64,000 nucleotides of DNA from positions 186,001 to 250,000 of the forward strand of contig CBDCNH010000011.1 of NCBI GenBank assembly GCA_965219015.1, given 5' to 3'. The notes beneath the pieces are model-generated. The model was not told the origin of the DNA, searched no databases, and saw only the letters and a program-made list of their open reading frames with translations. A program made the position numbers and the translations under genes. Source of the DNA: CBDCNH01 sp965219015. Its GTDB lineage: Bacteria > Pseudomonadota > Alphaproteobacteria > Rhodobacterales > Rhodobacteraceae. Shown one piece after another: positions 53,097 through 61,240 of the stretch; position 1 is the stretch's first letter; every line of letters starts with the position of its first letter.

Positions 53097-53513
53097 CTGA
53101 CCGAACGCCTCGCCACCGTCGCGCTCCTGGTGCCGGACTACGCGCCGGCGCTCGCGTTCTACGTCGGGTGCCTCGGCTTCGCGCTCCAGGCGGACACCGA
53201 CCTCGGGCCGAAGCGCTGGGTCGTGGTGGCCCCGCCCGGCGGCGGCGGGAACCTCCTTCTCGCCCGCGCCGAAGGCCCCGAGCAGGCCGCAGCGATCGGC
53301 CGCCAGGCCGGCGGGCGGGTGTTCCTCTTCCTCGAGACCGACGACTTCGCCGCGACCCATGCGCGCTACGCCGCCGCCGGCGTCCGCTTCCTCGAGGCGC
53401 CGCGCACCGAGCCCTACGGCATCGTCGCGGTCTTCGAGGATCCGTTCGGCACCCGCTGGGACCTGATCGAGCCGACGGCTGCCGGCGTCAGTCCTGCGCC
53501 GTCGGCCGGATGA
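53097..53513 (+). CDS. VOC/glyoxalase superfamily protein, apparent CTG start
   Basis: About 138 residues. The body LVPDYAPALAFYVGCLGFAL, KRWVVVAPPGGGGNLLLARA, FLFLETDDFAATHARYAAAG and FEDPFGTRWDLIEP is a two-βαβββ VOC fold with Glu near the C-terminus. The first β-strand ERLATVALLV lies upstream of the first GTG (53130), yet no ATG, GTG or TTG occurs in frame after the bpt stop. CTG at 53097 gives MTERLATVALLV, the family N-terminus. A 13-bp duplication (AAGCGCTGACC twice, at 53079 and 53092) sits at the junction. Activity unknown; convergent overlap of 26 bp with the SDR gene. Confidence 0.75.
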   Translation: MTERLATVALLVPDYAPALAFYVGCLGFALQADTDLGPKRWVVVAPPGGGGNLLLARAEGPEQAAAIGRQAGGRVFLFLETDDFAATHARYAAAGVRFLEAPRTEPYGIVAVFEDPFGTRWDLIEPTAAGVSPAPSAG

Positions 53514-54210
53514 CGATGCTGCCGACGTCGACCTCCGGCGGCTGGTCGAGCGCGAAGAGGATGCCGCGGGCGATGGCCTCGGGCGGGATCGCGATGGCGC
53601 CGAGCCGCTCGGCGATCGCGTCCTTCGCGGCCTGATCGGTCATCGAGCCCACGAAATCGGTCGCGATGACGCCCGGCGACACCTCCGTCACGCGCAGGTT
53701 CGGCCCCGCTTCCTGCCGCAGCGCCTCGGTCGCCGTGCGGACCGCGTTCTTGGTGGCGGCATAGACGCCCGTCGTCGGCAGGATCTTGAGGCCGGCCGTT
53801 GAGATGACGTTGATGACATGGCCGCTGCCTTGCCGTGCGAAGACCGGCAGGGCGGCCGCGATGCCGTAGAGCGTGCCGCGCAGGTTGACGTCGATCATCG
53901 CGTCCCAGTCCTCGACCCTGAGGGCGTCGAAGCGCGACACCGGCCCGATGCCGGCGTTGTTGACGATCGCGTCGAGCCGTCCGAAGCGCTCGACCGCATG
54001 GGCCACGAGCGCCTCGAGATCGGCCCGCCTCGTCACGTCCGTCGCCAGGTGGTCGGCCCGCCCACCCGCCTCGCGAAGCTCCGCCGCAAGTGCTGCCAGC
54101 GCGCCGTCGCGCCGGGCGCCGAGAACGACCGCATGGCCCTCCGCCGCCAGCAGTCGCGCGGTCGCCCGGCCGATGCCGCTGCTCGCGCCCGTGATTGCGA
54201 CAACCTTCAT
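53488..54210 (-). CDS. Short-chain dehydrogenase/reductase (SDR)
   Basis: 240 residues, classical SDR. N-terminal VVAITGASSGIGRATARLLA (TGxxxGxG cofactor motif) with ARRDG after strand 2 favouring NADP. NNAGIGPVSRF, the catalytic Ser-Tyr-Lys set (ISTAG, YAATKNA), and VSPGVIATDFVG are all present. Similar to YdfG/clavaldehyde-dehydrogenase-like SDRs acting on small alcohols or 3-hydroxy acids; substrate not predictable. It is convergent with the glyoxalase-like gene. Confidence 0.9.
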   Translation of the reverse strand: MKVVAITGASSGIGRATARLLAAEGHAVVLGARRDGALAALAAELREAGGRADHLATDVTRRADLEALVAHAVERFGRLDAIVNNAGIGPVSRFDALRVEDWDAMIDVNLRGTLYGIAAALPVFARQGSGHVINVISTAGLKILPTTGVYAATKNAVRTATEALRQEAGPNLRVTEVSPGVIATDFVGSMTDQAAKDAIAERLGAIAIPPEAIARGILFALDQPPEVDVGSIVIRPTAQD

Positions 54211-54283
54211 CTTCGTCTCCCTCGGATCCGCCTACGGATCGCTGCTATCAAAAATCCGTTTCCGCCGCTCATGGGATGGGCGC

Positions 54284-56641
54284 TCAGTTGTTGGGCAGGA
54301 GCGCCGGGACGATGGTGATGACCGAGGGCACGAGCCACAGGAGCGCCAGCGTCGCCACCTGGATGAGCACGAACGGCGCCACGCCGCGGTAGATCTGGCC
54401 CGTCGTCACCGAGGGCGGCGCCACGCCGCGGAGGTAGAAGAGCGCGAACCCGAAGGGCGGCGTCAGGAACGAGGTCTGCAGGTTCACGGCGATCATGATC
54501 GTGACCCACTTCGGGTCGTAGGTGCCGCCGTAGATCACCGGGCCCACGATCGGGATCACGATGTAGATGATCTCGAGGAAGTCGAGCACGAAGCCGAGGA
54601 GGAAGAGCACGAGCATGACGATGAGGAACACCGCCGTCTCGCTGTCGAAGGCGCGCAGGAAATCCTGGATGTAGACCTCGCCGCCGAAGGAGATCACGAC
54701 AAGGTTGAGGATCTGGCTGCCGATCAGGATCGAGAACACCATCGACGTCACCTTCGCGGTCTCGCGCACCACGGGCCCGAGGACGCGCGCGGCGAGGAGC
54801 ACCCAGCAGGAATAGAGGAGCCCGAAGAACGCGAAGCTGTAGGCCGCCTGCGCCACGAGGAACGCGAGCGTGTCGGCGATGCCCGCGTCGGCGCGGCCGG
54901 TGCGGAGGTCGAAGTTGAGCCCGGCGAGGATCATCACCACGAGCGCGAACGCCGCCCCCACGACGATGCGGCCCGAACGGCCCTCGTCGCGGAGCCGCCG
55001 GTAGGCCGCGAGCATGATGGCGCCGCCGGCGCCGAGCCCCGCCGCGGGCGTGGGGTTGGTGATGCCGCCGAGGATCGAGCCCAGCACCGCGACGATGAGG
55101 ACGAGCGGCGGGAAGACCACGCGGACGAGGTCGTTGCGCGCGAGCCGGGCGACGGCCGAGCGGATGCCGACGAAGGCGATGGCGAGGGGGGCGGCGAGCC
55201 AGAGGACGGTCGCTCCGGGCGTGGTCAGCGGCCCGATGACCGCGATGTCCGCGAGGGCCGCGAGCCCGAGCCCGCCCGCGCCGATCGCGAGCGGTTGCAC
55301 CGGCGCCCCGGGCGCGGTGCCGCGGGAGAGCGCCAGCGTGAGGAGCCCCGCCAGCAGCATGAGCCCCACGCCGGTGCCGATCGGCGGCGCCGCGGCGACC
55401 TTCGCGGCCCGCGCGGCGTCGATCTCCTCGGGCGTGCGGGCGCGGCTCGCGGCGGGGCCGCTGCCCGCGGCGCGGGCGTCGCGCTGGGCTACGGCGGCGT
55501 CCCATGCGGCCTGCCCGTGGAGCGCGATCATCGAAGCCTGGCACTCGGGCGAGACGTTGGTGCGGAGCCCGGACACGCGCTCGCCGCCGGTGAAGCTCAA
55601 GACGGACGTGTCCTGGCTGCCGACGCCGCCGAAGCTCAGCGCCGCGGCGAAGCCCACCACGAGGAGCCCCGGCGCGAGGAGGTACCAGCGCAGCGCCGCG
55701 CGTGCCGTGCCGGTCCGATTGCCCGCCGTGCCGCCGGTGATCGCCGGCGCGCGGGCCGGGTTGAGGAGCGCGTAGACGAAGGCATAGGCGGCGTAGAGCA
55801 CCGCCAGCAGCACGCCCGGCAGCACCGCCGCCTGGAAGAGCGTGCCGACCGACAGCACCGCCGGGCGCCCGAGGTAGGTCAGCGCGTCGGTGCAGCCGGC
55901 GGCCTGCGCGCGGATCTCCTGCCCGGTGGCGTAGAGGTCGCCCGCGAGCGTGCCCAGAAGCACGATCACGATGGAGGGCGGGATGATCTGCCCGAGCGTG
56001 CCCGAGGCCGCGATGACGCCCGTGGCGAGCGTCGGCGCATAGCCCGCGCGCAGCATCGTCGGCAGCGACAGGAGCCCCATCGTCACCACCGTGGCCCCGA
56101 CGATGCCGGTCGAGGCGGCGAGGAACGCGCCCACGATCACCACCGCGACCGCGAGCCCGCCCGGCAGCGGCCCGAACACGCGCGCCATCGTGGTCAGCAG
56201 GTCGTTGGCGATCCGGCTCCGCTCGAGCATGATGCCCATCATCACGAACATCAGCACCGCGAGCAGCGTCTCGATCGACGCGCCCGCGATCACCCGGTCG
56301 TTCATCCGGTTGGCGATGAACGAGAGGTTCCGGTCCATCGCGAGCTCCCAGCCGCCGGGGAACACCGGGCCCGCGACGGTCGGGAGCGCGGGAAAGCGGA
56401 AGCGCGAGATGTCGATCTCGGGCACGCCCTGCGCCACGAGCGCGCGGTAGGCGTCCGAGCCCGTGTCGACCGCCTGGTGGACGAGGAACCCGCCGCTGTC
56501 GAGCGCCGCGATGATGCCGAACGACAGGAGCCCCGCGCCGCCGAGCGCGAAGGCCACGGGAAAGCCCGAGATGATGCCGCCGAAGAGGCAGAGGAGCATG
56601 ATGAGGAGGCAGGCCTCGACGCCGTCGAGCCCGAAGATCAC
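54284..56641 (-). CDS. TRAP transporter large permease subunit (DctM type, with internal extension)
   Basis: 785 residues against the usual ~430. N-terminal half MIFGLDGVEACLLIMLLCLF, PVAFALGGAGLLSF, ASIETLLAVLMFVMMGIMLE and GAFLAASTGIVGATVVTMGL is DctM-like. A central stretch (residues ~330-420) is soluble and Ala-rich (PECQASMIALHGQAAWDAAV, TPEEIDAARAAKVAAAPP). Further helices and DctM motifs follow: NPTPAAGLGAGGAIMLAAY, LVLFLLGFVLDFLEIIYIVI, PPFGFALFYLRGV. GTG start overlaps the DctQ stop (GTGA). It drives Na+- or H+-coupled uptake with DctQ and the binding protein upstream. Confidence 0.9.
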   Translation of the reverse strand: MIFGLDGVEACLLIMLLCLFGGIISGFPVAFALGGAGLLSFGIIAALDSGGFLVHQAVDTGSDAYRALVAQGVPEIDISRFRFPALPTVAGPVFPGGWELAMDRNLSFIANRMNDRVIAGASIETLLAVLMFVMMGIMLERSRIANDLLTTMARVFGPLPGGLAVAVVIVGAFLAASTGIVGATVVTMGLLSLPTMLRAGYAPTLATGVIAASGTLGQIIPPSIVIVLLGTLAGDLYATGQEIRAQAAGCTDALTYLGRPAVLSVGTLFQAAVLPGVLLAVLYAAYAFVYALLNPARAPAITGGTAGNRTGTARAALRWYLLAPGLLVVGFAAALSFGGVGSQDTSVLSFTGGERVSGLRTNVSPECQASMIALHGQAAWDAAVAQRDARAAGSGPAASRARTPEEIDAARAAKVAAAPPIGTGVGLMLLAGLLTLALSRGTAPGAPVQPLAIGAGGLGLAALADIAVIGPLTTPGATVLWLAAPLAIAFVGIRSAVARLARNDLVRVVFPPLVLIVAVLGSILGGITNPTPAAGLGAGGAIMLAAYRRLRDEGRSGRIVVGAAFALVVMILAGLNFDLRTGRADAGIADTLAFLVAQAAYSFAFFGLLYSCWVLLAARVLGPVVRETAKVTSMVFSILIGSQILNLVVISFGGEVYIQDFLRAFDSETAVFLIVMLVLFLLGFVLDFLEIIYIVIPIVGPVIYGGTYDPKWVTIMIAVNLQTSFLTPPFGFALFYLRGVAPPSVTTGQIYRGVAPFVLIQVATLALLWLVPSVITIVPALLPNN

Positions 56642-57570
56642 AGGGCGGCCCCATGCGGATGCGTGTCGTGCGGATGCGTGTCGTGCGGGTGGGTGTCATC
56701 GACCGGGGCGGCGCCCGCGTCGAGGTCGAGGTGCTTGGCGTCGGAGCGCGGCCCCTCGATGAGCTCGAGCGCCGAGCGGAAGAAGTACGTCACCGCCTGC
56801 ACGGCGATGAGCACGGTCAGCGCAAGCATCAGCACCTTGAAGAGGAAATAGCCGTCGAACCCGTTCGGCGAGAAGCCGGTGCGCTCGACGTTCCACTTCA
56901 CGATCCGCGCCTTGCGGAGCAGCGCCTCGATGCTGTCGGACGACGACACCTTGGGCGTGATGAGGCTGCGCCAGAGGAAGAACCAGGCGTAGTGCCAGAG
57001 GAGAATCGCGACGGGCAGCATGAAGAGGAGCGAGCCCGCCATGTCGATCACCTTCTTCGCCCGCCGGCTGGCCGGCGCGTAGAGGAGGTCGACGCGCACG
57101 TGGCCGCCCTGCACGAAGGTGTAGCTGATGCAGAGCGCCACCACCGCGGCGTTCCAGAACTTGAGGCTGTCGGAGGCCCAGCTCACCGAGCGCGTCATCC
57201 CGAAGCCGAAGGGCGCCAGCGTGATCTCGCCCTGCCGGAAGATGCCCTGCAAAAAGATCACCGCGATCTGCTGCAGCACCATCGCGAGCCCCGCCCAGGC
57301 GGCGATGCGCCCGAGCCCGTTGGCGAAGGCCTCAGAGCCGCGCACCACGCCCCAGAGGAACGGCCGGTGCAGGAAGCCCGCCACCGCCACCACGAGGCCG
57401 ATGTCGAGGAGCGCGAACACGAGGTTCGACGACCCGCCGTAGTAGACGAAGCGCATCAGCGCGGCGGGATCGGACCAGTCGAGCCAGGCGGCGGGCGCCG
57501 CGAGCGCCCGGCCGATGTCGAGAAAGCCGGAGCCGAGCCCTGCGAGCCCCGCGGCGATGAGATCCCACAC
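56638..57570 (-). CDS. TRAP transporter small permease subunit (DctQ type) with His-rich tail
   Basis: 310 residues, longer than the ~170 typical of DctQ, GTG start. Membrane helices at residues ~35-65, ~75-110, ~140-175, ~185-215 and ~245-270; RVDLLYAPASRRAKKVIDMAG is the DctQ signature. The C-terminus ends with three exact DTHPH repeats (45 bp at 56653-56697), possibly binding divalent metal. It lies between the binding-protein gene (18 bp gap) and dctM (4-bp overlap), forming a dctP-dctQ-dctM operon. Confidence 0.87.
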   Translation of the reverse strand: MWDLIAAGLAGLGSGFLDIGRALAAPAAWLDWSDPAALMRFVYYGGSSNLVFALLDIGLVVAVAGFLHRPFLWGVVRGSEAFANGLGRIAAWAGLAMVLQQIAVIFLQGIFRQGEITLAPFGFGMTRSVSWASDSLKFWNAAVVALCISYTFVQGGHVRVDLLYAPASRRAKKVIDMAGSLLFMLPVAILLWHYAWFFLWRSLITPKVSSSDSIEALLRKARIVKWNVERTGFSPNGFDGYFLFKVLMLALTVLIAVQAVTYFFRSALELIEGPRSDAKHLDLDAGAAPVDDTHPHDTHPHDTHPHGAAL

Positions 57571-57588
57571 GGGCTCGGGCTCCGGGCC

Positions 57589-58680
57589 TCAGAGGCTGCC
57601 GAGCACGCGGGTGCGCTGCGCCACGTAGTCGCCGTCCGACCGCGAGACCCAGGCCGAGGTCGAGGCCATCGCCGCATCCGCGCTCTTTCGCACCTTGGCG
57701 AAGAGCTCGTCCGACATGTACTCGTCGAGCACCTCCATCGAGGCGCGGCCGTAGGCGTCCCAGACCGCGTCCGGGAACACGCCGACCTGCGTGCCGCCCG
57801 AAACGAGGTTCGTCAGCGCCGGGCCGTTCTGGCCGATGAAGAGCGCGTAGTCGTACTGGTGCGCGTCGGCCGAGGAGACCTCGATGATGCGCTGCTGCGC
57901 CGGCGTCAGGCCCTCGAACACGTCCAAGTTGACCGCGACCGAGAGTGCCGCACCCGGCTCGTGGAAGCCCGCGGGGTAGTAGTACTTCGCCACCTCCTGC
58001 AGCCCGAGCTTCGCGTCGGACCACGGGCCCACCCATTCGGTGCCGTCGAGAGCGCCCGTCGAGAGCGCCTGATAGATGTCGCCCGCCGGCATCACCTGCA
58101 CCGACGCGCCGAGCTTGGCGAGCACCTTCCCGCCCAGGCCCGGCATCCGGTACTTCAGCCCCTGCAGGTCCGCGACGGACTCGATCGGCTTGCGGAACCA
58201 TCCGCCGCCCTGCCCGCCGGTGTTGCCCGCGATGAACGACTTCAGCCCGAAGATCTCCGCGACCTCGTGGTGCAGCTCGATCCCGCCCATCGAATAGTAC
58301 CAGGCCATCAGCTCGGGCGTGGTCATGCCGAAGGGCACGGTGGTGAAGTAGGCGAGCGCCGGATGCTGGCCGATGAAGTAGTAGTCCGCCGCGTGGTAGG
58401 CGTCAGCCTGCCCCGCCGTCACCGCGTCGAACACCTCGAGCCCCGCCACCTTTTCGTCGGCGCCGAAGGGCTCGATGGTGAGCTGGCCGTCGCTGAGGTC
58501 GCCCACGTTCTTGGCGAACCGCTCGACCGAGTCCCAGACGCCCGCCAAGCCCCGCGGCCAGGCCGTGACCATCGTGAGGCTGCGCTTGCCTTGGGCGTAG
58601 GCGGGCGCTGCGAGCGCGGCGGCGCCGACGGCGGCGGTCCCGCCAAGTGCCGACGTGCGGATGAAAGTCCTGCGGTCCAT
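57589..58680 (-). CDS. TRAP transporter substrate-binding protein (DctP type)
   Basis: 363 residues. Twin-arginine signal MDRRTFIRTSALGGTAAVGA ending APAYAQG, so export is probably by Tat. The mature domain has LTMVTAWPRGLAGVWDSVER, AADYYFIGQHPALAYFTTVP, GLKYRMPGLGGKVLAKLGAS, VQVMPAGDIYQALSTGALDG and TEWVGPWSDAKLGLQEVAKYY, close to the α-keto-acid (TakP) and chloroaromatic/mannitol-type branch. GGGGAGGA precedes ATG. It is the first gene of the TRAP operon; ligand is probably an organic acid. Confidence 0.9.
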   Translation of the reverse strand: MDRRTFIRTSALGGTAAVGAAALAAPAYAQGKRSLTMVTAWPRGLAGVWDSVERFAKNVGDLSDGQLTIEPFGADEKVAGLEVFDAVTAGQADAYHAADYYFIGQHPALAYFTTVPFGMTTPELMAWYYSMGGIELHHEVAEIFGLKSFIAGNTGGQGGGWFRKPIESVADLQGLKYRMPGLGGKVLAKLGASVQVMPAGDIYQALSTGALDGTEWVGPWSDAKLGLQEVAKYYYPAGFHEPGAALSVAVNLDVFEGLTPAQQRIIEVSSADAHQYDYALFIGQNGPALTNLVSGGTQVGVFPDAVWDAYGRASMEVLDEYMSDELFAKVRKSADAAMASTSAWVSRSDGDYVAQRTRVLGSL

Positions 58681-58812
58681 GGTATCCTCCCCGATGCCAC
58701 TGCATGTGTCCGGCGGAGAGCCGGAATGCGGTGCGCGAGACTAGCCACAGGAGCCGCGGCCGCAAACAGGAAATCCCGGCCTGCGGCACTTTCGGCGGCG
58801 TCGCTGAGACGG

Positions 58813-58841
58813 TTGACGCGGGCACGGGCAGGCCCTAGCGT
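58813..58841 (+). promoter_or_regulatory. Promoter of the ilv operon
   Basis: TTGACG (58813-58818), exactly 17 bp, TAGCGT (58836-58841). Predicted start near 58848, just ahead of the leader-peptide ribosome site AAAGGGAC (58852-58859). Confidence 0.65.
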
Positions 58842-58864
58842 GACGAACCGCGAAAGGGACAGCG

Positions 58865-58915
58865 ATGACGCACCTCATTATCGACGTAGTAGGCACACGG
58901 CGCATGAGCCGGTAG
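58865..58915 (+). CDS. ilv operon leader peptide
   Basis: 16 codons, MTHLIIDVVGTRRMSR then TAG, with AAAGGGAC 5 bp upstream. It carries Leu-Ile-Ile-Asp-Val-Val (codons CTC ATT ATC GAC GTA GTA), the control codons expected for branched-chain amino-acid attenuation. The rare GTA pair in this GC-rich genome may sharpen valine sensing. An antiterminator and terminator follow directly, then ilvI. Too short for automated gene callers. Confidence 0.85.
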   Translation: MTHLIIDVVGTRRMSR

Positions 58916-58944
58916 CGGATCCGTCCTGCCGAAGCTGATGCGCC
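58899..58944 (+). promoter_or_regulatory. Antiterminator stem of the ilv attenuator
   Basis: GGCGCAT (58899-58905, inside the leader reading frame) is a perfect complement of ATGCGCC (58938-58944). The 3' arm shares GCC (58942-58944) with the 5' arm of the terminator, so the two structures exclude each other. A ribosome stalled at the Ile/Val codons leaves the 5' arm free. One that reaches the stop codon (58913-58915) covers it. Confidence 0.7.
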
Positions 58945-58972
58945 CCCGTCTGAAAGGCCGGGGGCTTTTTGT
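58942..58972 (+). terminator. Attenuator terminator before ilvI
   Basis: GCCCCCG (58942-58948), loop TCTGAAAGGC, CGGGGGC (58959-58965), then TTTTTGTT. A strong intrinsic terminator on the plus strand, 36 bp before the ilvI ATG and 26 bp after the leader stop codon. Confidence 0.85.
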
Positions 58973-59008
58973 TGCGCGGCGCCGGGGAGCGCTGAAAAGG
59001 AGACCGAC

Positions 59009-60796
59009 ATGGATGACGGGACGAGCGCCGGGCTCGACGCGAAACCGGCCACACGGCAGATGACCGGCGCCGCGATGGTGCTCGAGGCGCTGAAGGATCA
59101 GGGCGTCGACACCGTGTTCGGCTATCCCGGCGGCGCGGTGCTGCCGATCTACGACGAGATCTTCCGCCAGAACGAGATCCGCCACATCCTCGTGCGCCAC
59201 GAGCAGGCCGCCGTCCACGCGGCCGAGGGCTACGCGCGCTCGACGGGCCGGCCGGGCGTGGTGCTCGTGACCTCGGGGCCGGGCGCCACCAACGCCGTCA
59301 CCGGGCTCACCGACGCGCTGATGGACTCGATCCCCCTCGTCGTGGTGACGGGCCAGGTGCCGACGTTCATGATCGGCACCGACGGCTTCCAGGAGGCCGA
59401 TACGGTCGGCATCACGCGGCCCTGCACCAAGCACAACTGGCTCGTGCGCGACACCGACCGGCTCGCGGCGACGCTCCACCAGGCGTTCCACGTGGCCACG
59501 CACGGCCGTCCCGGCCCCGTGCTCGTCGACATCCCGAAGGACGTGCAGTTCGCCACCGGCACCTACGAGGGCCCGGGGCGGAGCTACCACTACCGCCCGC
59601 GCACCGAGGCCGATCCGGAGGCCATCCTCGCGATGGTCGAGGCCATCGAGACCGCCGAGCGGCCGATCCTCTATACCGGCGGCGGCGTCGTCAACGCCGG
59701 CCCCGAAGCCGCGCGGAGCCTTCGCGCCCTCGCCGACGAGACCGGTTTTCCGGTCACGTCCACGCTCCTCGGGCTCGGCGCCTATCCGGCGTCGGGGCGC
59801 GGCTGGCTCGGGATGCTCGGGATGCACGGGCTCGTCGAGGCCAACCTCGCGATGCACGGCTGCGACCTGATGCTCAACATCGGCGCGCGGTTCGACGACC
59901 GCATCACCGGGCGCGTGGCGGACTTCAGCCCGAACTCGGTCAAGGTCCACGTCGACATCGACCCCTCGTCGATCAACAAGGTCGTGCGGGCCGACATCCC
60001 CGTCGTGGGCGATGCGGGCAGCGTGCTCGCCGCGGCGCTCGACCTCTGGCGCCGCCGCGGCGCGCGCACCGACCGGGCAGCGCTCGCGCGCTGGTGGGCC
60101 GAGATCGACGGCTGGCGCGCGCGCCGCTGCCTCGCCTACAAGCGCGACGCCGCGGTCATCAAGCCGCAGCACGCGCTCGAGCGCCTCGAGGCGCTGACGA
60201 AGCACCGCGACCGCTACGTCTGCACCGAGGTCGGCCAGCACCAGATGTGGGCGGCGCAGTACATGGGCTTCGAGGCGCCGAACCGCTGGATGACCTCCGG
60301 CGGGCTCGGCACGATGGGCTACGGCTTCCCGGCCTCCATCGGCGTGCAGGTCGCGCACCCGGACGCGCTCGTCATCAACGTGGCGGGCGAGGCGTCGTGG
60401 CTGATGAACATGCAGGAGATGGGGACCGCGGTGCAGTTCCGCCTGCCGGTCAAGCAGTTCATCCTCAACAACGAGCGCCTCGGCATGGTGCGCCAGTGGC
60501 AGGAGTTGCTGCACGGCGAGCGCTACTCGCAGTCCTGGTCCGAGGCGCTCCCGGACTTCGTGAAGCTCGCGGAGGCGTTCGGCGCCAAGGGCATCCGCAT
60601 CTCCGATCCCGCCGAGCTCGACGCCGGCATCGAGGCGATGCTCGCGCACGACGGGCCGGTGATCGTGGACTGCCTGGTGACGAAGCACGAGAACTGCTAC
60701 CCGATGATCCCGTCCGGCAAGGCGCACAACGAGATGCTGCTCGCCGAGATGGACACCCAGACCGCCATCGGCGGCCAGGGCGCGGTGCTGGTTTAA
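59009..60796 (+). CDS. ilvI: Acetolactate synthase large (catalytic) subunit
   Basis: 595 residues; thiamine-diphosphate enzyme of valine, leucine and isoleucine synthesis. Three domains: PYR domain with VFGYPGGAVLPIYDEI and RHEQAAVHAAEGYARSTG (catalytic Glu); central FAD-binding domain (LYTGGGVVNAG, LLGLGAYPASGRGWLGMLGMHG); PP domain with GLGTMGYGFPASIG. The ThDP-Mg motif reads GEASWLMNMQEM...NN where many family members have GDG or GDA at the first three positions. GAAAAGGAG precedes ATG. Attenuation upstream and ilvH downstream make one operon. Confidence 0.95.
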   Translation: MDDGTSAGLDAKPATRQMTGAAMVLEALKDQGVDTVFGYPGGAVLPIYDEIFRQNEIRHILVRHEQAAVHAAEGYARSTGRPGVVLVTSGPGATNAVTGLTDALMDSIPLVVVTGQVPTFMIGTDGFQEADTVGITRPCTKHNWLVRDTDRLAATLHQAFHVATHGRPGPVLVDIPKDVQFATGTYEGPGRSYHYRPRTEADPEAILAMVEAIETAERPILYTGGGVVNAGPEAARSLRALADETGFPVTSTLLGLGAYPASGRGWLGMLGMHGLVEANLAMHGCDLMLNIGARFDDRITGRVADFSPNSVKVHVDIDPSSINKVVRADIPVVGDAGSVLAAALDLWRRRGARTDRAALARWWAEIDGWRARRCLAYKRDAAVIKPQHALERLEALTKHRDRYVCTEVGQHQMWAAQYMGFEAPNRWMTSGGLGTMGYGFPASIGVQVAHPDALVINVAGEASWLMNMQEMGTAVQFRLPVKQFILNNERLGMVRQWQELLHGERYSQSWSEALPDFVKLAEAFGAKGIRISDPAELDAGIEAMLAHDGPVIVDCLVTKHENCYPMIPSGKAHNEMLLAEMDTQTAIGGQGAVLV

Positions 60797-60800
60797 GGCC

Positions 60801-61214
60801 ATGACCGCCCGGGCGACACGCCTGCCGGAGCGCCTGGCCCGGATGCGCGCAGGCGTCCCGGAGTGGGCACGCCGCGTGCGACGAGACGTCAAGGCCCTCG
60901 CGCTGGGCCTCGGCGATCCGCGCGTCGGCTGGCCCGCCAAGACGGCGGCAGCTCTCGTCGTGGCCTATGCGCTGAGCCCGATCGACCTCATCCCCGACTT
61001 CATTCCAATTCTCGGGATGCTCGACGATGCGGTGCTCGTTCCGCTAGGTATCTTGGTCTGCATCCGGCTGATCCCCGTTCCGGTCCTTGCCGACCTTCGC
61101 GCGCGGAGCTTCGACGAACCCGTTCCACCCCGCCTTCGCCGTCTTGGGATCGGCCTCGTCGTTTTCGCCTGGGCGCTCCTCCTCAACCTTGGTTTTCGGG
61201 CAATCGCCGCCTGA
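60801..61214 (+). CDS. DUF1232 (YkvA-like) membrane protein inside the ilv operon
   Basis: 137 residues starting 4 bp after the ilvI stop. DUF1232 signature WPAKTAAALVVAYALSPIDLIPDFIPILGMLDDAVLVPLGI (residues ~44-84) is followed by a final hydrophobic helix (LGIGLVVFAWALLLNLGFRAI). The N-terminus is strongly basic (RLPERLARMRAG, RRVRRDV). Function unknown. Its place between the two acetolactate synthase subunit genes is unusual but its spacing shows cotranscription. Confidence 0.85.
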   Translation: MTARATRLPERLARMRAGVPEWARRVRRDVKALALGLGDPRVGWPAKTAAALVVAYALSPIDLIPDFIPILGMLDDAVLVPLGILVCIRLIPVPVLADLRARSFDEPVPPRLRRLGIGLVVFAWALLLNLGFRAIAA

Positions 61215-61240
61215 TCCCGATCCAGAGAAAGTTATCCGCC

